From: Ignavibacteria bacterium
GTDB taxonomy: Bacteria; Bacteroidota; Ignavibacteria; Kapaibacteriales; Kapaibacteriaceae
Length of the DNA: 64,000 nt
Direction of reading: 5' to 3'
NCBI GenBank assembly: GCA_016191145.1
Contig: JACPPD010000003.1
Location: forward strand, 437,382 to 501,381
Shown piece after piece: positions 35,973-46,082 of this stretch. Under the pieces are notes generated by a model. The model had not been told where the DNA came from. It did not search any database and worked only from the letters and a program-made list of their open reading frames with translations. Position 1 is the stretch's first letter. Each line of letters starts with the position of its first letter. A program made the translations under genes and the position numbers.

Positions 35973-36767
35973 TTAACTCTTGGCAGCTACCTTAATCTTA
36001 AAAGTTTCCATCAGATCGAGAATAGTTTCGTCCATCACGTACACAAAGGTGTCGACCTTCGTTGTAAAGAAGTTGTAGGCTACAATGGAGATGATTGCGG
36101 CAGCTAGTCCGCCGGCAGTGTTGTACAAAGCCTCCGAAATACCGATTGACAGCGATTGTGCTGAAACCGTACCGCCAGCACCGAGCGCACCGAAGGCACG
36201 AATCATTCCAATAGTTGTTCCCAACAGTCCAATCATGGTTGATATGGAGGCAACTGTGGAGAGAATCACCATATTTCGTTCCAGAAGCGGAGTTTCGAGG
36301 TTCATACTTTCATCAATCGATCGTTGGATATCTGAAAGTTTTTGGTCTTGATTTAACGCTGCATCGCGCTGAACTGCCTGGAAGCGCTCAATCGCATTCT
36401 TAAGAACGTTGGCAAGGCTTCCGTGGTGATCGTCGCATTTTTTAAGGGCTCCGTTAAAATCACCAGCTTCGACTTTCTCAATCACATTCTTGCCTAACTC
36501 GTGCATGTCGGAAGTACCCTGGGCCTTCTTGATCGATAGGAATCGCTCAACTGTATACGTCAGGGCCATTAAGACACATCCGAGGAGCAAGCCAACCAGC
36601 GGCCCACCCGTGTAAATCATACCAAGAGCATTTTGTGGATTGTGCATTTCCACAGCTCCGGTTTTGGGGTCGGTGAAGTTACCCGAATTTCCTAAAACCA
36701 GGTAGAAAAACAGATAGGCTGCCACAAGGCATAAGACAATGATGATTGTATTCGTCCAGTTCTTCAT
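35973..36767 (-). CDS. exbB: ExbB/TolQ/MotA-type proton channel protein
   Basis: A 264-residue inner-membrane protein with helices near residues 8-26, 52-72, 165-190 and 205-230. The conserved MotA/TolQ/ExbB core is GLLGTTIGMIRAFGAL and ISEALYNTAGGLAAAIISIVAYNFF. With ExbD it forms the proton-driven motor for TonB. It is the first gene of the run ending at 31233; the 48-base gap to the STAS gene shows no clear terminator. Confidence 0.93.
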   Translation of the reverse strand: MKNWTNTIIIVLCLVAAYLFFYLVLGNSGNFTDPKTGAVEMHNPQNALGMIYTGGPLVGLLLGCVLMALTYTVERFLSIKKAQGTSDMHELGKNVIEKVEAGDFNGALKKCDDHHGSLANVLKNAIERFQAVQRDAALNQDQKLSDIQRSIDESMNLETPLLERNMVILSTVASISTMIGLLGTTIGMIRAFGALGAGGTVSAQSLSIGISEALYNTAGGLAAAIISIVAYNFFTTKVDTFVYVMDETILDLMETFKIKVAAKS

Positions 36768-36815
36768 GAAGTACCTCGTTAAATCACAATTCAGTTGTTG
36801 TTCGTTTCAATTATC

Positions 36816-37181
36816 CTACATTTTCTTAGTATCCGGCAGCAATGCGGCAATCGCCTTCTCCGCCGATTCGTGTATGCTGATGAGTCTGTCGAGCTGAGTG
36901 GTTGTAAAAACCCGTTTTAAGGATTCGTTTAACCCGGAAACCACGATTCGACCGCCAACTCGCGAGAGGGCGGTCTGACCCGCAAGCAGCGTTCCCAAAA
37001 ACGATGAATTCACGTATGAAACCTTGCTCATATCAATCATTATGTCGCGTCCGTCGTTCCTAAACTCCAGTAATGCTGCACGAACGGCAGCTGTTTCTTC
37101 ACCGCCAACAAACTGGCCCGACAATGTAATCTGCACGATTTGTTCACTCTCAGAAACACTGATTTGCTCGTTCCTGGACAT
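36816..37181 (-). CDS. STAS-domain anti-sigma factor antagonist-like protein
   Basis: A 121-residue single STAS domain: SEQIVQITLSGQFVGGEET, IMIDMSKVSYVNSSFLGTLLAG near residues 55-75 and GGRIVVSGLNESLKRVF. The Ser pair in NSSFL lies where SpoIIAA-type antagonists are phosphorylated. No anti-sigma kinase or sigma gene is adjacent, so its partner is unknown. ATG at 37181 follows a GAAGGG purine stretch; ATG at 37199 is also possible. Confidence 0.85.
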   Translation of the reverse strand: MSRNEQISVSESEQIVQITLSGQFVGGEETAAVRAALLEFRNDGRDIMIDMSKVSYVNSSFLGTLLAGQTALSRVGGRIVVSGLNESLKRVFTTTQLDRLISIHESAEKAIAALLPDTKKM

Positions 37182-37289
37182 ATTCAAATTCCCTTCCATC
37201 CAACCCGCGATCCCAAATCGGACGCCGAAACTACGAAAATTCTGTGGCAAGACGGGGTTGTGATTCGTGTGGTGTTATCACATAATAAT

Positions 37290-38168
37290 CTATCGACGTT
37301 CGATACAAACAACACGCTGTAAGCCGGATAGATCTGCGACGACCGATGTCGAAAACCCAGAATCCTCGAAGAGTTCTACAACCGACGAGGACTGATTATA
37401 GCCAACTTCAACCAGGATCATTCCGTTTTTTGAAAGTAGATCATTTGCAACGTCGGCCATCCTCCGATAAAAGTGAAGTCCGTCGCTGTCGTCAGTTAAT
37501 GCTCTCAGAGGCTCATACATTTTCACCTCGTCCTCGAGGTTGGTGATTTCAGTTGGCGCTATGTAGGGTGGATTCATTGTGATGAGACCAAACTTGTTGC
37601 CAGGTATCTCTTCTCGGAAATTCATCAACCGAAATTGAATACGACTGCTGAAGCCGTGGCTTTCCGCATTAACTGCTGCCAAGTCCAACGAAGCTTGGTC
37701 ATCGTCAATACACAGCCACTGCGTGTTCAATGCGTGGTGTGCAACCGCTATTGGTATGCAGCCACTGCCGGTGCCAACATCAAGGCATTTCAACTCCGTT
37801 GATTCGTATGTCTTGCACCAGCGTATTGCGCGGTCTACCAAAATCTCAGTCTCAGGTCTTGGGATGAGCACACGCCGATCTACACTGAATTTCAATCCAA
37901 AAAAAAAGGCTTCACCAAGAATGTATTGAAGAGGTTCGCGCTTTACACGCCTCTCAACAAATGATCGAAGCTGGTCGAGCTCATCGCGGAGTAAGGGGCG
38001 GTCGAACTGTGTGTAAAGTGATATTCTCGACACTCCCAATACTGAGCATAGCATCAGTTCAATTGTTAATCTGGGGGAATCGATGTCCTTTGCTTTAAAG
38101 TATTCCACTCCCCACCGAATTATTTCCAATACCGTCCAGATGTGTTCAGACGTCGAGGCTTTGCGCAT
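37290..38168 (-). CDS. prmC: Peptide chain release factor N5-glutamine methyltransferase
   Basis: A 292-residue SAM-dependent methyltransferase that methylates the Gln of the GGQ motif in release factors. The N-terminal helical domain is followed by [18 protein letters not shown] near residue 100, the SAM site [18 protein letters not shown] near 130, and the catalytic MNPPYIAP near 200. ATG at 38168 overlaps the carB 3' end by 23 bases. PrmC is often beside prfA, but prfA is not here. Confidence 0.92.
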   Translation of the reverse strand: MRKASTSEHIWTVLEIIRWGVEYFKAKDIDSPRLTIELMLCSVLGVSRISLYTQFDRPLLRDELDQLRSFVERRVKREPLQYILGEAFFFGLKFSVDRRVLIPRPETEILVDRAIRWCKTYESTELKCLDVGTGSGCIPIAVAHHALNTQWLCIDDDQASLDLAAVNAESHGFSSRIQFRLMNFREEIPGNKFGLITMNPPYIAPTEITNLEDEVKMYEPLRALTDDSDGLHFYRRMADVANDLLSKNGMILVEVGYNQSSSVVELFEDSGFSTSVVADLSGLQRVVCIERR

Positions 38169-41100
38169 AATGATCTTGCAGAGACGTCGACGAAAATTGC
38201 TCACTCCGCAAAGCCTTTATCCCAGACAGCGATGCTTCGGCGGCTTCCAGTGTGGTAAAGAATGGCACCTTATACTTCATTGCTGTTCGGCCCATGATGG
38301 CTTCGTCGTACCTTGCACTTTCACCAAGTGGAGTGTTAATCACCAACTGAACCTGTCCGTCGGCAATTTGATCGATGATGCTGGGACGTCCTTCATAATG
38401 TTTTAAAACTTTTGCTGCTTCGATGCTATGGTGTTTTAAAAATTCAGCCGTCCCACTCGTGGCAACAATTTCAAATCCAAGATCTACATAGCCCCTTGCA
38501 ATATCGGCAGCATGCTGATTCTTATCGTGAGTGCTGAGCGATATAAATACATTTCCTGAAAGGGGCAGTGTATTACCTGCTGAAATGTGCGACTTCACGA
38601 TGGCTCTGCCAAAGGTGGAATCCATACCCATGACTTCGCCTGTAGATCGCATCTCGGGACCAAGAAAAACGCTTGCCTTAGGGAATTTGGTAAAAGGGAA
38701 AACCGACTCTTTGATAGCAACCCTCTTCATCGATGTGTTGAAATTCCGGATGTTCATCGTTGAAAGTTTCTCGCCCAACTGCACACGGGTTGCAATCTGA
38801 GCAAGCTTTGTTCCTGTTGCCTTCGAAACAAATGGCACAGTTCGCGAGGCACGTGGGTTTACTTCCAACACATAGACAAATCCATTTTGAACTGCAAACT
38901 GAATATTCAGCAGCCCAATAACGTGCAGCGCCCTGGCCAGCTTTACAGTATAGCTGACCATCGTCTCAATCACACTATCTGATGCGTTATAAGGGGGCAG
39001 AACACACGATGAATCGCCGGAATGCACTCCCGCCTCTTCGATGTGCTGCATGATGCCCCCAATGAGCGTTGTTTCACCGTCCGAAACTGCGTCGACGTCA
39101 AACTCAATAGCATGCTCAAGAAAATGATCAATTAATATATGACGAGACCGATCCTGAGCCAGCGCCTGTTCAGTGTATGACCGCAAAGATTCTTCACGAT
39201 AACAAATCTGCATGGCTCTGCCGCCCAACACGTACGAAGGCCGAACCAATACAGGGTATCCTATCCGGTCGGCGGCGGCGATGGCGTCTTCGACGTTCAG
39301 AGCAGTACCCCAGGATGGGCAGGGAATGCCAAGCTGTCCGATAAGGTCTCCAAATCTCTTTCTGTCTTCTGCAAGGTCTATCCCATCGGGCGACGTACCA
39401 AGAAGCCTCACACCTGCATCGGCAATCCGCTGCGCCAGCTTCAGAGGTGTCTGCCCTCCGAACGTAACTATCACGCCCTCCGGCTGCTCCACATCAATTA
39501 CATTCATCACGTCTTCGAATGTGAGCGGTTCGAAATATAATTTGCTTGTTGTATCGTAATCTGTCGAAACTGTTTCGGGGTTACAGTTGATCATGATTGC
39601 TTCGTAGCCGAGCGCCTTAATGGCGAAGACACCCTGGACACAGCAGTAGTCAAATTCAATACCCTGACCAATCCTGTTGGGTCCGCTTCCCAGAATAATC
39701 ACTTTCTTGGCAGGGCTCGACGATGCTTCGGTTTCCGACGAATAGGTTGAATAGTGATATGGCGTTTCAGATTCAAATTCTGCAGCACATGTATCAACGG
39801 TCTTGTAATCGGGAACAATGCCAAGCTCCTTGCGCCGCGCCCTCACCGCAGATTCTGTATCGTTATACAACAGCGCAATCTGAACATCGCTGAATCCATA
39901 GGTCTTCAGTTTCAGCATGCGGCCGTGTCCTACATCGGACAACATCTTGCCGTCATCGCTTTCTGCAATGCATTCAGATGCATATTCAACAATATCCCTG
40001 CATTGCTCTATGAACCACGGATCGTACCTGGTAAGTTGGTGTATGTCGCTCGTGGAAAGACCATACCGCAGCGCATCGCAGAGATCGTAAATAGAGTTAG
40101 CAGTTCTAACACGCAGGGTAGATCGCAAGGGCACGAGGTCGGCCTCCGATGGAATCTCAAGGTTCCGATATTCAGGTTTGTCGAACCCGAATCCATACCT
40201 TCCCTGCTCCATCGACCGCAGGGCTTTCTGAAGCGCTTCCTTGTACGTCCTTCCAAAAGCCATACCCTCGCCCACTGACTTCATCTGAACGCCGAGTGTG
40301 TTGTCGGACTCTTTAAATTTTTCAAAATCCCATCTGGGAACTTTTACAACCACGTAATCGATGGATGGTTCAAAGCACGCTGGCGTCTTCTTTGTAATAT
40401 CGTTTACAATCTCGTCGAGTGTATAACCAACGGCCAGCTTCGCTGCAATCTTAGCGATTGGGAATCCTGTGGCTTTCGATGCAAGAGCAGAACTTCTGGA
40501 AACTCTTGGGTTCATTTCAATCACAACGATTCGACCGTTTGCAGGATTGATTGCAAACTGAATATTCGATCCGCCAGTTTCGACTCCAATCTCTCGGATA
40601 ATTTTCAGAGCTGCATCGCGCATTCGCTGATACTCCCTATCCGTAAGCGTCTGTGCCGGGGCAACAGTTATGGAGTCGCCGGTGTGCACACCCATGGGAT
40701 CGACGTTTTCGATGGAGCAGACGATAACAACGTTGTCCTTTGTGTCGCGCATTACTTCAAGTTCAAACTCTTTCCATCCTATAACGCTTTCTTCTACCAG
40801 CGCACGACCTATAGGACTAGCAACCAAGCCAGACCGGAGCAGTTCCTTGAATTCTTCGATATTGTATGCAATGCCCCCTCCAGTTCCTCCGAGAGTGTAC
40901 GATGGGCGAATGATTGTAGGAAAGCCCACATGCTCAATCATTGCCAGGCCCCCCTCTTCGTCGTGCACGAATCCGCCTCGAGGCATTTCCAATCCAATCC
41001 GCTGCATGGCTTCCATGAACAGCTCTCTGTCCTCTGCCATTTGAATCGATTCAATCTGAGAGCCGATCAACTGCACGTTATACTTGTTTAGAATGCCGCG

Positions 41101-41412
41101 TTCGTGTAGTGCAACGGTAACATTCAGGGCAACCTGTCCGCCCATGGTTGGAAGGATTGCTTCGGGACGCTCCTTGACGATAACGTGTTCGATGTATTCC
41201 GGCGTAATAGGCTCGATGTAGGTAGCATCGGCAACGTCGGGATCAGTCATGATGGTCGCCGGATTTGAGTTGACAAGAACAACACGGAACCCCTCTTGCC
41301 TGAGCACTCTACAGGCTTGTGTTCCCGAGTAATCGAATTCACAAGCCTGACCAATTATGATCGGCCCAGAGCCTATCACAAGGATTGTGTGTATGTCAGT
41401 TCTGCGCGGCAT
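38146..41412 (-). CDS. carB: Carbamoyl-phosphate synthase large subunit
   Basis: A 1088-residue enzyme making carbamoyl phosphate from glutamine-derived ammonia, bicarbonate and two ATP. Both ATP-grasp halves are present: first half with [20 protein letters not shown] at the N-terminus and [16 protein letters not shown] near 170, second half with [19 protein letters not shown] near 575 and [13 protein letters not shown] near 720. The C-terminal methylglyoxal-synthase-like allosteric domain follows (about 955-1088). Length agrees with single-chain CarB. pyrB lies 15 bases upstream; the small subunit carA is not in the window. Confidence 0.96.
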   Translation of the reverse strand: MPRRTDIHTILVIGSGPIIIGQACEFDYSGTQACRVLRQEGFRVVLVNSNPATIMTDPDVADATYIEPITPEYIEHVIVKERPEAILPTMGGQVALNVTVALHERGILNKYNVQLIGSQIESIQMAEDRELFMEAMQRIGLEMPRGGFVHDEEGGLAMIEHVGFPTIIRPSYTLGGTGGGIAYNIEEFKELLRSGLVASPIGRALVEESVIGWKEFELEVMRDTKDNVVIVCSIENVDPMGVHTGDSITVAPAQTLTDREYQRMRDAALKIIREIGVETGGSNIQFAINPANGRIVVIEMNPRVSRSSALASKATGFPIAKIAAKLAVGYTLDEIVNDITKKTPACFEPSIDYVVVKVPRWDFEKFKESDNTLGVQMKSVGEGMAFGRTYKEALQKALRSMEQGRYGFGFDKPEYRNLEIPSEADLVPLRSTLRVRTANSIYDLCDALRYGLSTSDIHQLTRYDPWFIEQCRDIVEYASECIAESDDGKMLSDVGHGRMLKLKTYGFSDVQIALLYNDTESAVRARRKELGIVPDYKTVDTCAAEFESETPYHYSTYSSETEASSSPAKKVIILGSGPNRIGQGIEFDYCCVQGVFAIKALGYEAIMINCNPETVSTDYDTTSKLYFEPLTFEDVMNVIDVEQPEGVIVTFGGQTPLKLAQRIADAGVRLLGTSPDGIDLAEDRKRFGDLIGQLGIPCPSWGTALNVEDAIAAADRIGYPVLVRPSYVLGGRAMQICYREESLRSYTEQALAQDRSRHILIDHFLEHAIEFDVDAVSDGETTLIGGIMQHIEEAGVHSGDSSCVLPPYNASDSVIETMVSYTVKLARALHVIGLLNIQFAVQNGFVYVLEVNPRASRTVPFVSKATGTKLAQIATRVQLGEKLSTMNIRNFNTSMKRVAIKESVFPFTKFPKASVFLGPEMRSTGEVMGMDSTFGRAIVKSHISAGNTLPLSGNVFISLSTHDKNQHAADIARGYVDLGFEIVATSGTAEFLKHHSIEAAKVLKHYEGRPSIIDQIADGQVQLVINTPLGESARYDEAIMGRTAMKYKVPFFTTLEAAEASLSGIKALRSEQFSSTSLQDHYAQSLDV

Positions 41413-41427
41413 TACACGAAGTAATTG

Positions 41428-42348
41428 TCATTGCATCGGACCTAGGACGCGCTGCAGCACAGCCATGCGAACTGCAACGCCATGTGTGACTTGTCTGTTT
41501 ATGAGAGAATTATCGGAATCAACAACGGCCTGGTCGAGTTCAGTTCCGATGTTCACCGGACCCGGATGGATAACTGCAAGGTCAGGATACCGTTTCAACC
41601 GATCGATATTTAAAGCATAATCCTTAGCGTATTCCAACGGATTTGGAAATGCCTCAGCAGCAATTCTCTCGCGTTGTATGCGTAGCATGCTCATCACGTC
41701 GGCCCACTCCATTGCGTCGTCGATTGAGTCAAACCGCTGCATTGTCGCAAATATGTCGTTGGCCTCGTTGGGAAAAAAGTGATACGGCGCACACAGCCCA
41801 AATTCAGCGCCCAACCTCGCACATACATCAACCTGAGAGCGTGCAACGCGCGAATGTTCGACGTCGCCAACCAGACATATTTTTATTCCTCGCAAACTGC
41901 CGAATCGTTCAAGCAATGCCGAAGCATCCAGCAAGCCTTGCGTTGGATGGCTTGTTCGTCCCTCACCTGCGTTGATAACGGGTGTGTGAAGCAAGGATGC
42001 TGCATAAGCAACAGCGCCATCGCGAGAGTGCCGCACTACCGTAGCATCGAAACGCATTGCATCTAGCGTAGCAAGGGTGTTCTCGTACGACTCACCTTTT
42101 TCGAGGCTGCTGCCTTCTGGTTGAAAAACGATTGTGGTGGCGCCAAGACGCTGAGCAGCGAGCTGAAACGAAAGTCGTGTACGAGTGGAAGGTTCAAAAA
42201 AGGCGACGACGATGTGTCGGTGTGCCAGCGACTGAGCGGCAGGTTCGCCAGCATCGAGAGTGGAAACGAAGGAACGAGTCTCATTGAGAATTTCAAATAG
42301 GTCTTCGTTGGATAATTCCGCCGTCGACACAAGTTGACTCATTTCCAT
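41428..42348 (-). CDS. pyrB: Aspartate carbamoyltransferase catalytic subunit
   Basis: A 306-residue pyrimidine-synthesis enzyme joining carbamoyl phosphate and aspartate. The carbamoyl-phosphate motif FEPSTRTRLSFQLAA is near residue 50, HPTQGLLDASALLERF near 130, and HPGPVN near 270. No regulatory pyrI is adjacent. Starts at 42348 and 42342 are both ATG, with GTG at 42354. A TAATTTTG box immediately precedes the start, implying a very short leader if used. It forms an operon with carB and prmC. Confidence 0.95.
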   Translation of the reverse strand: MEMSQLVSTAELSNEDLFEILNETRSFVSTLDAGEPAAQSLAHRHIVVAFFEPSTRTRLSFQLAAQRLGATTIVFQPEGSSLEKGESYENTLATLDAMRFDATVVRHSRDGAVAYAASLLHTPVINAGEGRTSHPTQGLLDASALLERFGSLRGIKICLVGDVEHSRVARSQVDVCARLGAEFGLCAPYHFFPNEANDIFATMQRFDSIDDAMEWADVMSMLRIQRERIAAEAFPNPLEYAKDYALNIDRLKRYPDLAVIHPGPVNIGTELDQAVVDSDNSLINRQVTHGVAVRMAVLQRVLGPMQ

Positions 42349-42353
42349 CTTCA

Positions 42354-42361
42354 CAAAATTA
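42354..42361 (-). promoter_or_regulatory. Possible -7 box for pyrB-carB-prmC
   Basis: The minus strand reads TAATTTTG, an exact TAnnTTTG match, five bases before the pyrB ATG at 42348 and downstream of the HU terminator. No TTTG lies 19 bases upstream, so this could be chance; if active, the message would be nearly leaderless. Confidence 0.35.
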
Positions 42362-42390
42362 CTTCATCATTTCGGATGTTGAGACTACAT

Positions 42391-42420
42391 GAAAAAAAAG
42401 CCCGCTGATGGCGGGCTTTC
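42391..42420 (-). terminator. Rho-independent terminator after the HU gene
   Basis: Read on the minus strand: AAAGCCCGC, a 4-5 base loop, GCGGGCTTT, then a run of eight T. The stem is GC-rich and the T-run directly follows, so this should end the HU transcript before pyrB. It lies 15 bases past the HU stop codon. Confidence 0.9.
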
Positions 42421-42434
42421 GATCAACGCAACCG

Positions 42435-42773
42435 TCACTTCTTCTTCTTCTTTGCTGCAGCCTTCTTCACTGCAGGTTTCTTTGCAGTTACTTTCTTCTC
42501 TCCGTTAACGATTGCCTTCAGCTCACTACCGGCAGAAAACTTAGCCACCTTGCGAGCTGAAATCTTGATCGGCTTGTTGGTAGCTGGATTGCGGCCCATG
42601 CGAGCAGCGCGCTTACCAACGTTGAACGTACCGAAACCAATAAGCGCGACGCTATTGCCTTTAGACATCTCGCCCTTGATCGCCATGATCGTAGCATTCA
42701 GTGCTGAGTCCGCCTGAGTTTTACTGAGGTTGGCTCCTGAAGCAATGGCTTCGATCAGTTCAGCCTTGTTCAT
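42435..42773 (-). CDS. hup: HU family DNA-binding protein with Lys/Ala-rich tail
   Basis: A 112-residue nucleoid protein. The HU core (residues 1-90) starts MNKAELIEAIASGANLSKTQ and has the DNA-binding arm GKRAARMGRNPATNKPIKI near residue 53. The last ~22 residues form a basic tail (KKVTAKKPAVKKAAAKKKKK) like the H1-type extension seen in some bacteria. The upstream in-frame start is TTG; ATG at 42773 gives the standard HU N-terminus. Confidence 0.95.
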   Translation of the reverse strand: MNKAELIEAIASGANLSKTQADSALNATIMAIKGEMSKGNSVALIGFGTFNVGKRAARMGRNPATNKPIKISARKVAKFSAGSELKAIVNGEKKVTAKKPAVKKAAAKKKKK

Positions 42774-42883
42774 TGACAACTCCGTTGAAAGTGTATAAAA
42801 AAGATTGTTCGAAGCGAAAATATCCAGTGTTTATAGGGGTTCGCAAGGGGTACTTATCCACAATGACCCATTTAATAGGGTTT

Positions 42884-43366
42884 TCAGAGGAAAGCAAGCA
42901 TCGCAATATTGAAAGCAGGGAACAACACTGCTAACGTCAGGATTGTAAATACCGATGCAAGCATGTCGTCGGCAACAACGCTCCAACCCTCAGTACGATC
43001 GTTGATTTTGTTGATTGGATATGGCTTTACCACGTCGTACACTCTGAAGATTAACACACTCGACGCCCACCATCCGGGACCGAAATAGGCATACGGCGTT
43101 GCAAGGATCAGTGCCATCCCCGCAGCTTCGTCGATAACCACACTTTTAGGATCTGTGCCGAGTTGGGGCTGAACCTTTGGAATGCTCCACAAACCCAACA
43201 ACAGAAAAATGACGGATGCAGCAACGTAAACATATTGAGCAACAACACTGTTGGTTGTAAATAATGCCGGCACTGCAACAATTGCGCTGCACCATGTTCC
43301 GGGCATGATGGGCAGCTTGCCAATACCAAAAAGTGTAGCCAACATGCGGGCAAATGAATTTGACAT
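42884..43366 (-). CDS. pgpA: Phosphatidylglycerophosphatase A
   Basis: A 160-residue membrane enzyme that dephosphorylates phosphatidylglycerol phosphate. Visible PgpA features: GIGKLPIMPGTWCSAI near residue 15, and TDPKSVVIDEAAGMALIL near 70 with the conserved Asp-Glu, then VLIFRVYDVVKPYPI. It follows pgsA by 14 bases, so the two steps of phosphatidylglycerol synthesis are encoded together. Confidence 0.9.
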   Translation of the reverse strand: MSNSFARMLATLFGIGKLPIMPGTWCSAIVAVPALFTTNSVVAQYVYVAASVIFLLLGLWSIPKVQPQLGTDPKSVVIDEAAGMALILATPYAYFGPGWWASSVLIFRVYDVVKPYPINKINDRTEGWSVVADDMLASVFTILTLAVLFPAFNIAMLAFL

Positions 43367-43380
43367 GGTTCCCTGGTGAG

Positions 43381-43971
43381 TTACTTGATCAATCGTTTGA
43401 AAAGGTACGGATTTGTAAATACGTATTCTACCGCTGTCCATAATGTAAATAAAGTTATACCAAGCAAAATATAGTATGTCGAAGATGAATATAAGAGTTC
43501 ATTGGCACTATGCATAATCCCCACGTCAGTCCACGTTTTTGAAAGCCACATCAGAAACAGTGCATAGGAAATAAAGACCATTTGAATGAACGTTTTAACC
43601 TTGGCATTGCGCGACGTTACGATATGCCGCCCCTTTTCCTCTGCAAAACTGCGCATTGCCGTTGTACCGAAATCTCTGAGCACAATAACTACGAGCATCC
43701 ATAGTGGCATGAGGTCCACGATGTAAAACGACACGAAGGCAGTCGACGTTAGCACCTTATCTGCTAACGGATCGAGAAACTTCCCGAGCTCCGATTCTTC
43801 GCCATACTTGCGAGCCAAATAACCATCGAACCAATCAGTAAGCGCTCCAATAAAAAACAAGACCACTGCAGCAGACATCCCGAATGCAGTCTCTGTAAGG
43901 ATAAATGCCAGAAACATCGGTGCTATGAACAGACGCGAAACCGTGAGCATGTTTGCAATTGTCAGCCTCAT
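43381..43971 (-). CDS. pgsA: CDP-diacylglycerol--glycerol-3-phosphate 3-phosphatidyltransferase
   Basis: A 196-residue integral membrane enzyme. The CDP-alcohol phosphotransferase motif is complete: DGYLARKYGEESELGKFLDP, Asp-Gly...Ala-Arg...Gly...Asp...Asp, near residues 48-70. About four to five further membrane segments follow. ATG overlaps the tpiA stop by four bases. Confidence 0.92.
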   Translation of the reverse strand: MRLTIANMLTVSRLFIAPMFLAFILTETAFGMSAAVVLFFIGALTDWFDGYLARKYGEESELGKFLDPLADKVLTSTAFVSFYIVDLMPLWMLVVIVLRDFGTTAMRSFAEEKGRHIVTSRNAKVKTFIQMVFISYALFLMWLSKTWTDVGIMHSANELLYSSSTYYILLGITLFTLWTAVEYVFTNPYLFKRLIK

Positions 43972-44741
43972 GCATTCGCACAGCGTATCGCTGATTCTAC
44001 GATTGAACTAAAATTATCGGAGGAGAGTGATGCACCGCCAACGAGTGCACCGCTAACATGCTGACAAGACAGAATCTCATCGGAATTGTCGGCCGATACA
44101 CTGCCGCCATACAATATTGGCGTGTCGAGGATGCCCCTTTCCCGACAGCTCTCTCGAATTGCAAGATGTGCTTCCTCAATCTGCTCCGTCGTGGCCGACA
44201 GTCCTGTCCCGATAGCCCACACTGGCTCGTACGCGATTACCGATGCATCAAACACTAGCCGGCCGCATGCCGAAAGTATGCCATCAATCTGCTTGTTGAG
44301 CACATCTATCGTTTTCCCACGCCGCCGTTGTTCAATTGATTCACCGATACAGATAATCGGACGCAATCCATTCGTTAGTGCAGCCGAAGCTTTCCTGCCG
44401 ATGAGTTCATCCGTTTCGCATTGGTCTCGCCTGCGTTCCGAATGTCCAACAATCACCCAAGTACATCCCATTTCAGCCAGCATCGAAGGCGAAACCTCTC
44501 CGGTGTATGCTCCTGAATTTTCCCAGTGACAATTCTGAGCTCCTAATGCAACACCTGTTCCATTCACAACATCAGCGATGTGTTCGATGCGTACGGACGT
44601 CGGGCAGAGCACAATGGTATGCCCTTCGCGTACCGCTTTCGTCATCGTGTTTACAAATCTCTTTTTACGCTCTGGTTCCAACGAATGCTCATATTCCGAG
44701 ACATTCATTTTGTGATTTCCGACAATACAATAGTGCCTCAT
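43968..44741 (-). CDS. tpiA: Triosephosphate isomerase
   Basis: A 257-residue glycolytic enzyme. Catalytic residues: Lys in VGNHKMN near residue 11 (usually GNWKMN, here Trp is His), His in VIVGHSERR near 95, and Glu in AYEPVWAIGTG near 167. The phosphate-loop LYGGSVSADN near 208 is also present. The start overlaps the lptC stop. Confidence 0.94.
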   Translation of the reverse strand: MRHYCIVGNHKMNVSEYEHSLEPERKKRFVNTMTKAVREGHTIVLCPTSVRIEHIADVVNGTGVALGAQNCHWENSGAYTGEVSPSMLAEMGCTWVIVGHSERRRDQCETDELIGRKASAALTNGLRPIICIGESIEQRRRGKTIDVLNKQIDGILSACGRLVFDASVIAYEPVWAIGTGLSATTEQIEEAHLAIRESCRERGILDTPILYGGSVSADNSDEILSCQHVSGALVGGASLSSDNFSSIVESAIRCANA

Positions 44742-45268
44742 TGTCTGTGCACTCCTCTGACCTTGAAGATTCTGTATGAGGAAAGGAACTGATCGGATTC
44801 AAGCCCCTTACCATCAATGGTTTCGCTTGGAGTTACAATGTGAACAATTTCATTTGTACTAATGCGCTGTGTTTCCTCATCCCATAGCAATCGAGTTGTA
44901 TTCAAAAGTGTGCGCGATGAATCCGACCAAACACGCACGTTACCGATGGCTACCATATTCTTTGTGCGGTCATCAATTTCGGCGCTGTCGGAATCTAACT
45001 CTGCAACCCTTCTCTGAGTGTTCTTATCGAAAAACTCGATATGCACGTGGTTACCCAGCAGCGTTTGCTTCCTGTCTTCGAACACCTTTGCCTCTCCGGC
45101 GTTGAGCACTGCCTTCGTACGGGCAGAATCTGTAAACAACACTCTTACGTTGAACGATAGATGCAAGGGGGCTGTGAGAAACGGGTCTTCGGATGCTCGC
45201 TGGATTGGATCCTGCGGCGTACAGCCAATAGTAATTAATGTTAATATAAGGAGCTGGGCAACTTTCAT
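44738..45268 (-). CDS. lptC: LptC-like lipoprotein (LPS export)
   Basis: A 176-residue protein. The hydrophobic N-terminus ends in ITIGC, a lipobox, so unlike E. coli LptC it may be a lipoprotein. The body has LptC/OstA-like beta strands: VFEDRKQTLLGNHVHIEFFDK, AELDSDSAEIDDRTKNMVAIG and RLLWDEETQRISTNE. Such proteins pass lipopolysaccharide from the LptBFG complex to LptA. It starts within the TAATG shared with the kdsA stop, so LPS sugar synthesis and export are coupled. Confidence 0.8.
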   Translation of the reverse strand: MKVAQLLILTLITIGCTPQDPIQRASEDPFLTAPLHLSFNVRVLFTDSARTKAVLNAGEAKVFEDRKQTLLGNHVHIEFFDKNTQRRVAELDSDSAEIDDRTKNMVAIGNVRVWSDSSRTLLNTTRLLWDEETQRISTNEIVHIVTPSETIDGKGLESDQFLSSYRIFKVRGVHRQ

Positions 45269-46047
45269 TAGGGTCTCCAATGGCGCAACGCGCCATCAAG
45301 AAACGCTCCGACATCTGTTAGCGGAAGCTGCGTAGCCGCATCGGACAGCGCGGTTGCAGGATCGGGATGTGTTTCAAAGAAGAGGCCATCTACGCCGACA
45401 GCCACGGCAGCACGAGCAAGCGCTGGTGCGAACTCCGGCTGCCCACCCGATTCACCTCCGATTGACGGACGCTGCACCGAATGCGTAGCATCAAACAGCA
45501 CGGGGAATCCCGACTTCTTCATTGTAACGATTCCGCGAAAGTCAACAACAAGATCATGGTATCCGAAACTTGTACCGCGTTCCGTAAGCCAGATATTATC
45601 GTTGCCGGCTTCGACAACTTTTCCCGCTGCCTTGATAACATCTTCAGGCGCCATAAACTGCGCTTTTTTAATGTTGACGACTCTACCTGTAACAGCAGCC
45701 GCTTCGAGCAACGACGTCTGCCTGCTAAGGAACGCTGGAATCTGAAGAACGTCCACGTACTCGGCAGCAATTGCAGCTTCCCTATCGGAGTGTATGTCGG
45801 TGAGTATGGGAATTCCGAATTCAGTGCGAACTTCTTGCAATGCTTTTAAAGCAAGCTCATCGCCGATTCCTTGAAACGAATATGCGCTGGTGCGGTTGGC
45901 TTTCCTGTACGACGATTTGAACACAAGTTGTATCGGTCTGCTATTGCATTCCTTAACCAAATGTGCAGCAACAGTCTTCAACAATTCTGCCGATTCAACA
46001 ACGCACGGTCCGGCAACAACTAAAAATCGGTGTGGATCAACCTGCAT
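45268..46047 (-). CDS. kdsA: 3-deoxy-8-phosphooctulonate synthase
   Basis: A 259-residue enzyme condensing phosphoenolpyruvate and arabinose 5-phosphate into Kdo 8-phosphate for lipid A-linked core sugar. Seen: VVAGPCVVESAELL near residue 10, VFKSSYRKANRTSAYSFQGIG near 40, LTDIHSDREAA near 85, LTERGTSFGYHDLVVDFRG near 165 and FDATHSVQRPS near 195. ATG at 46047 fits the family; the longer start adds a non-conserved peptide. Divergent from ftsK with 35 bases between. Confidence 0.94.
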   Translation of the reverse strand: MQVDPHRFLVVAGPCVVESAELLKTVAAHLVKECNSRPIQLVFKSSYRKANRTSAYSFQGIGDELALKALQEVRTEFGIPILTDIHSDREAAIAAEYVDVLQIPAFLSRQTSLLEAAAVTGRVVNIKKAQFMAPEDVIKAAGKVVEAGNDNIWLTERGTSFGYHDLVVDFRGIVTMKKSGFPVLFDATHSVQRPSIGGESGGQPEFAPALARAAVAVGVDGLFFETHPDPATALSDAATQLPLTDVGAFLDGALRHWRP

Positions 46048-46082
46048 AATGCCGTGAAAATATCCATAAATTTCGGCGCAGC

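Noticed and set aside
39754..40278. 174-codon plus-strand frame inside carB
   Set aside because: It lies wholly within the carB coding sequence and resembles nothing known.
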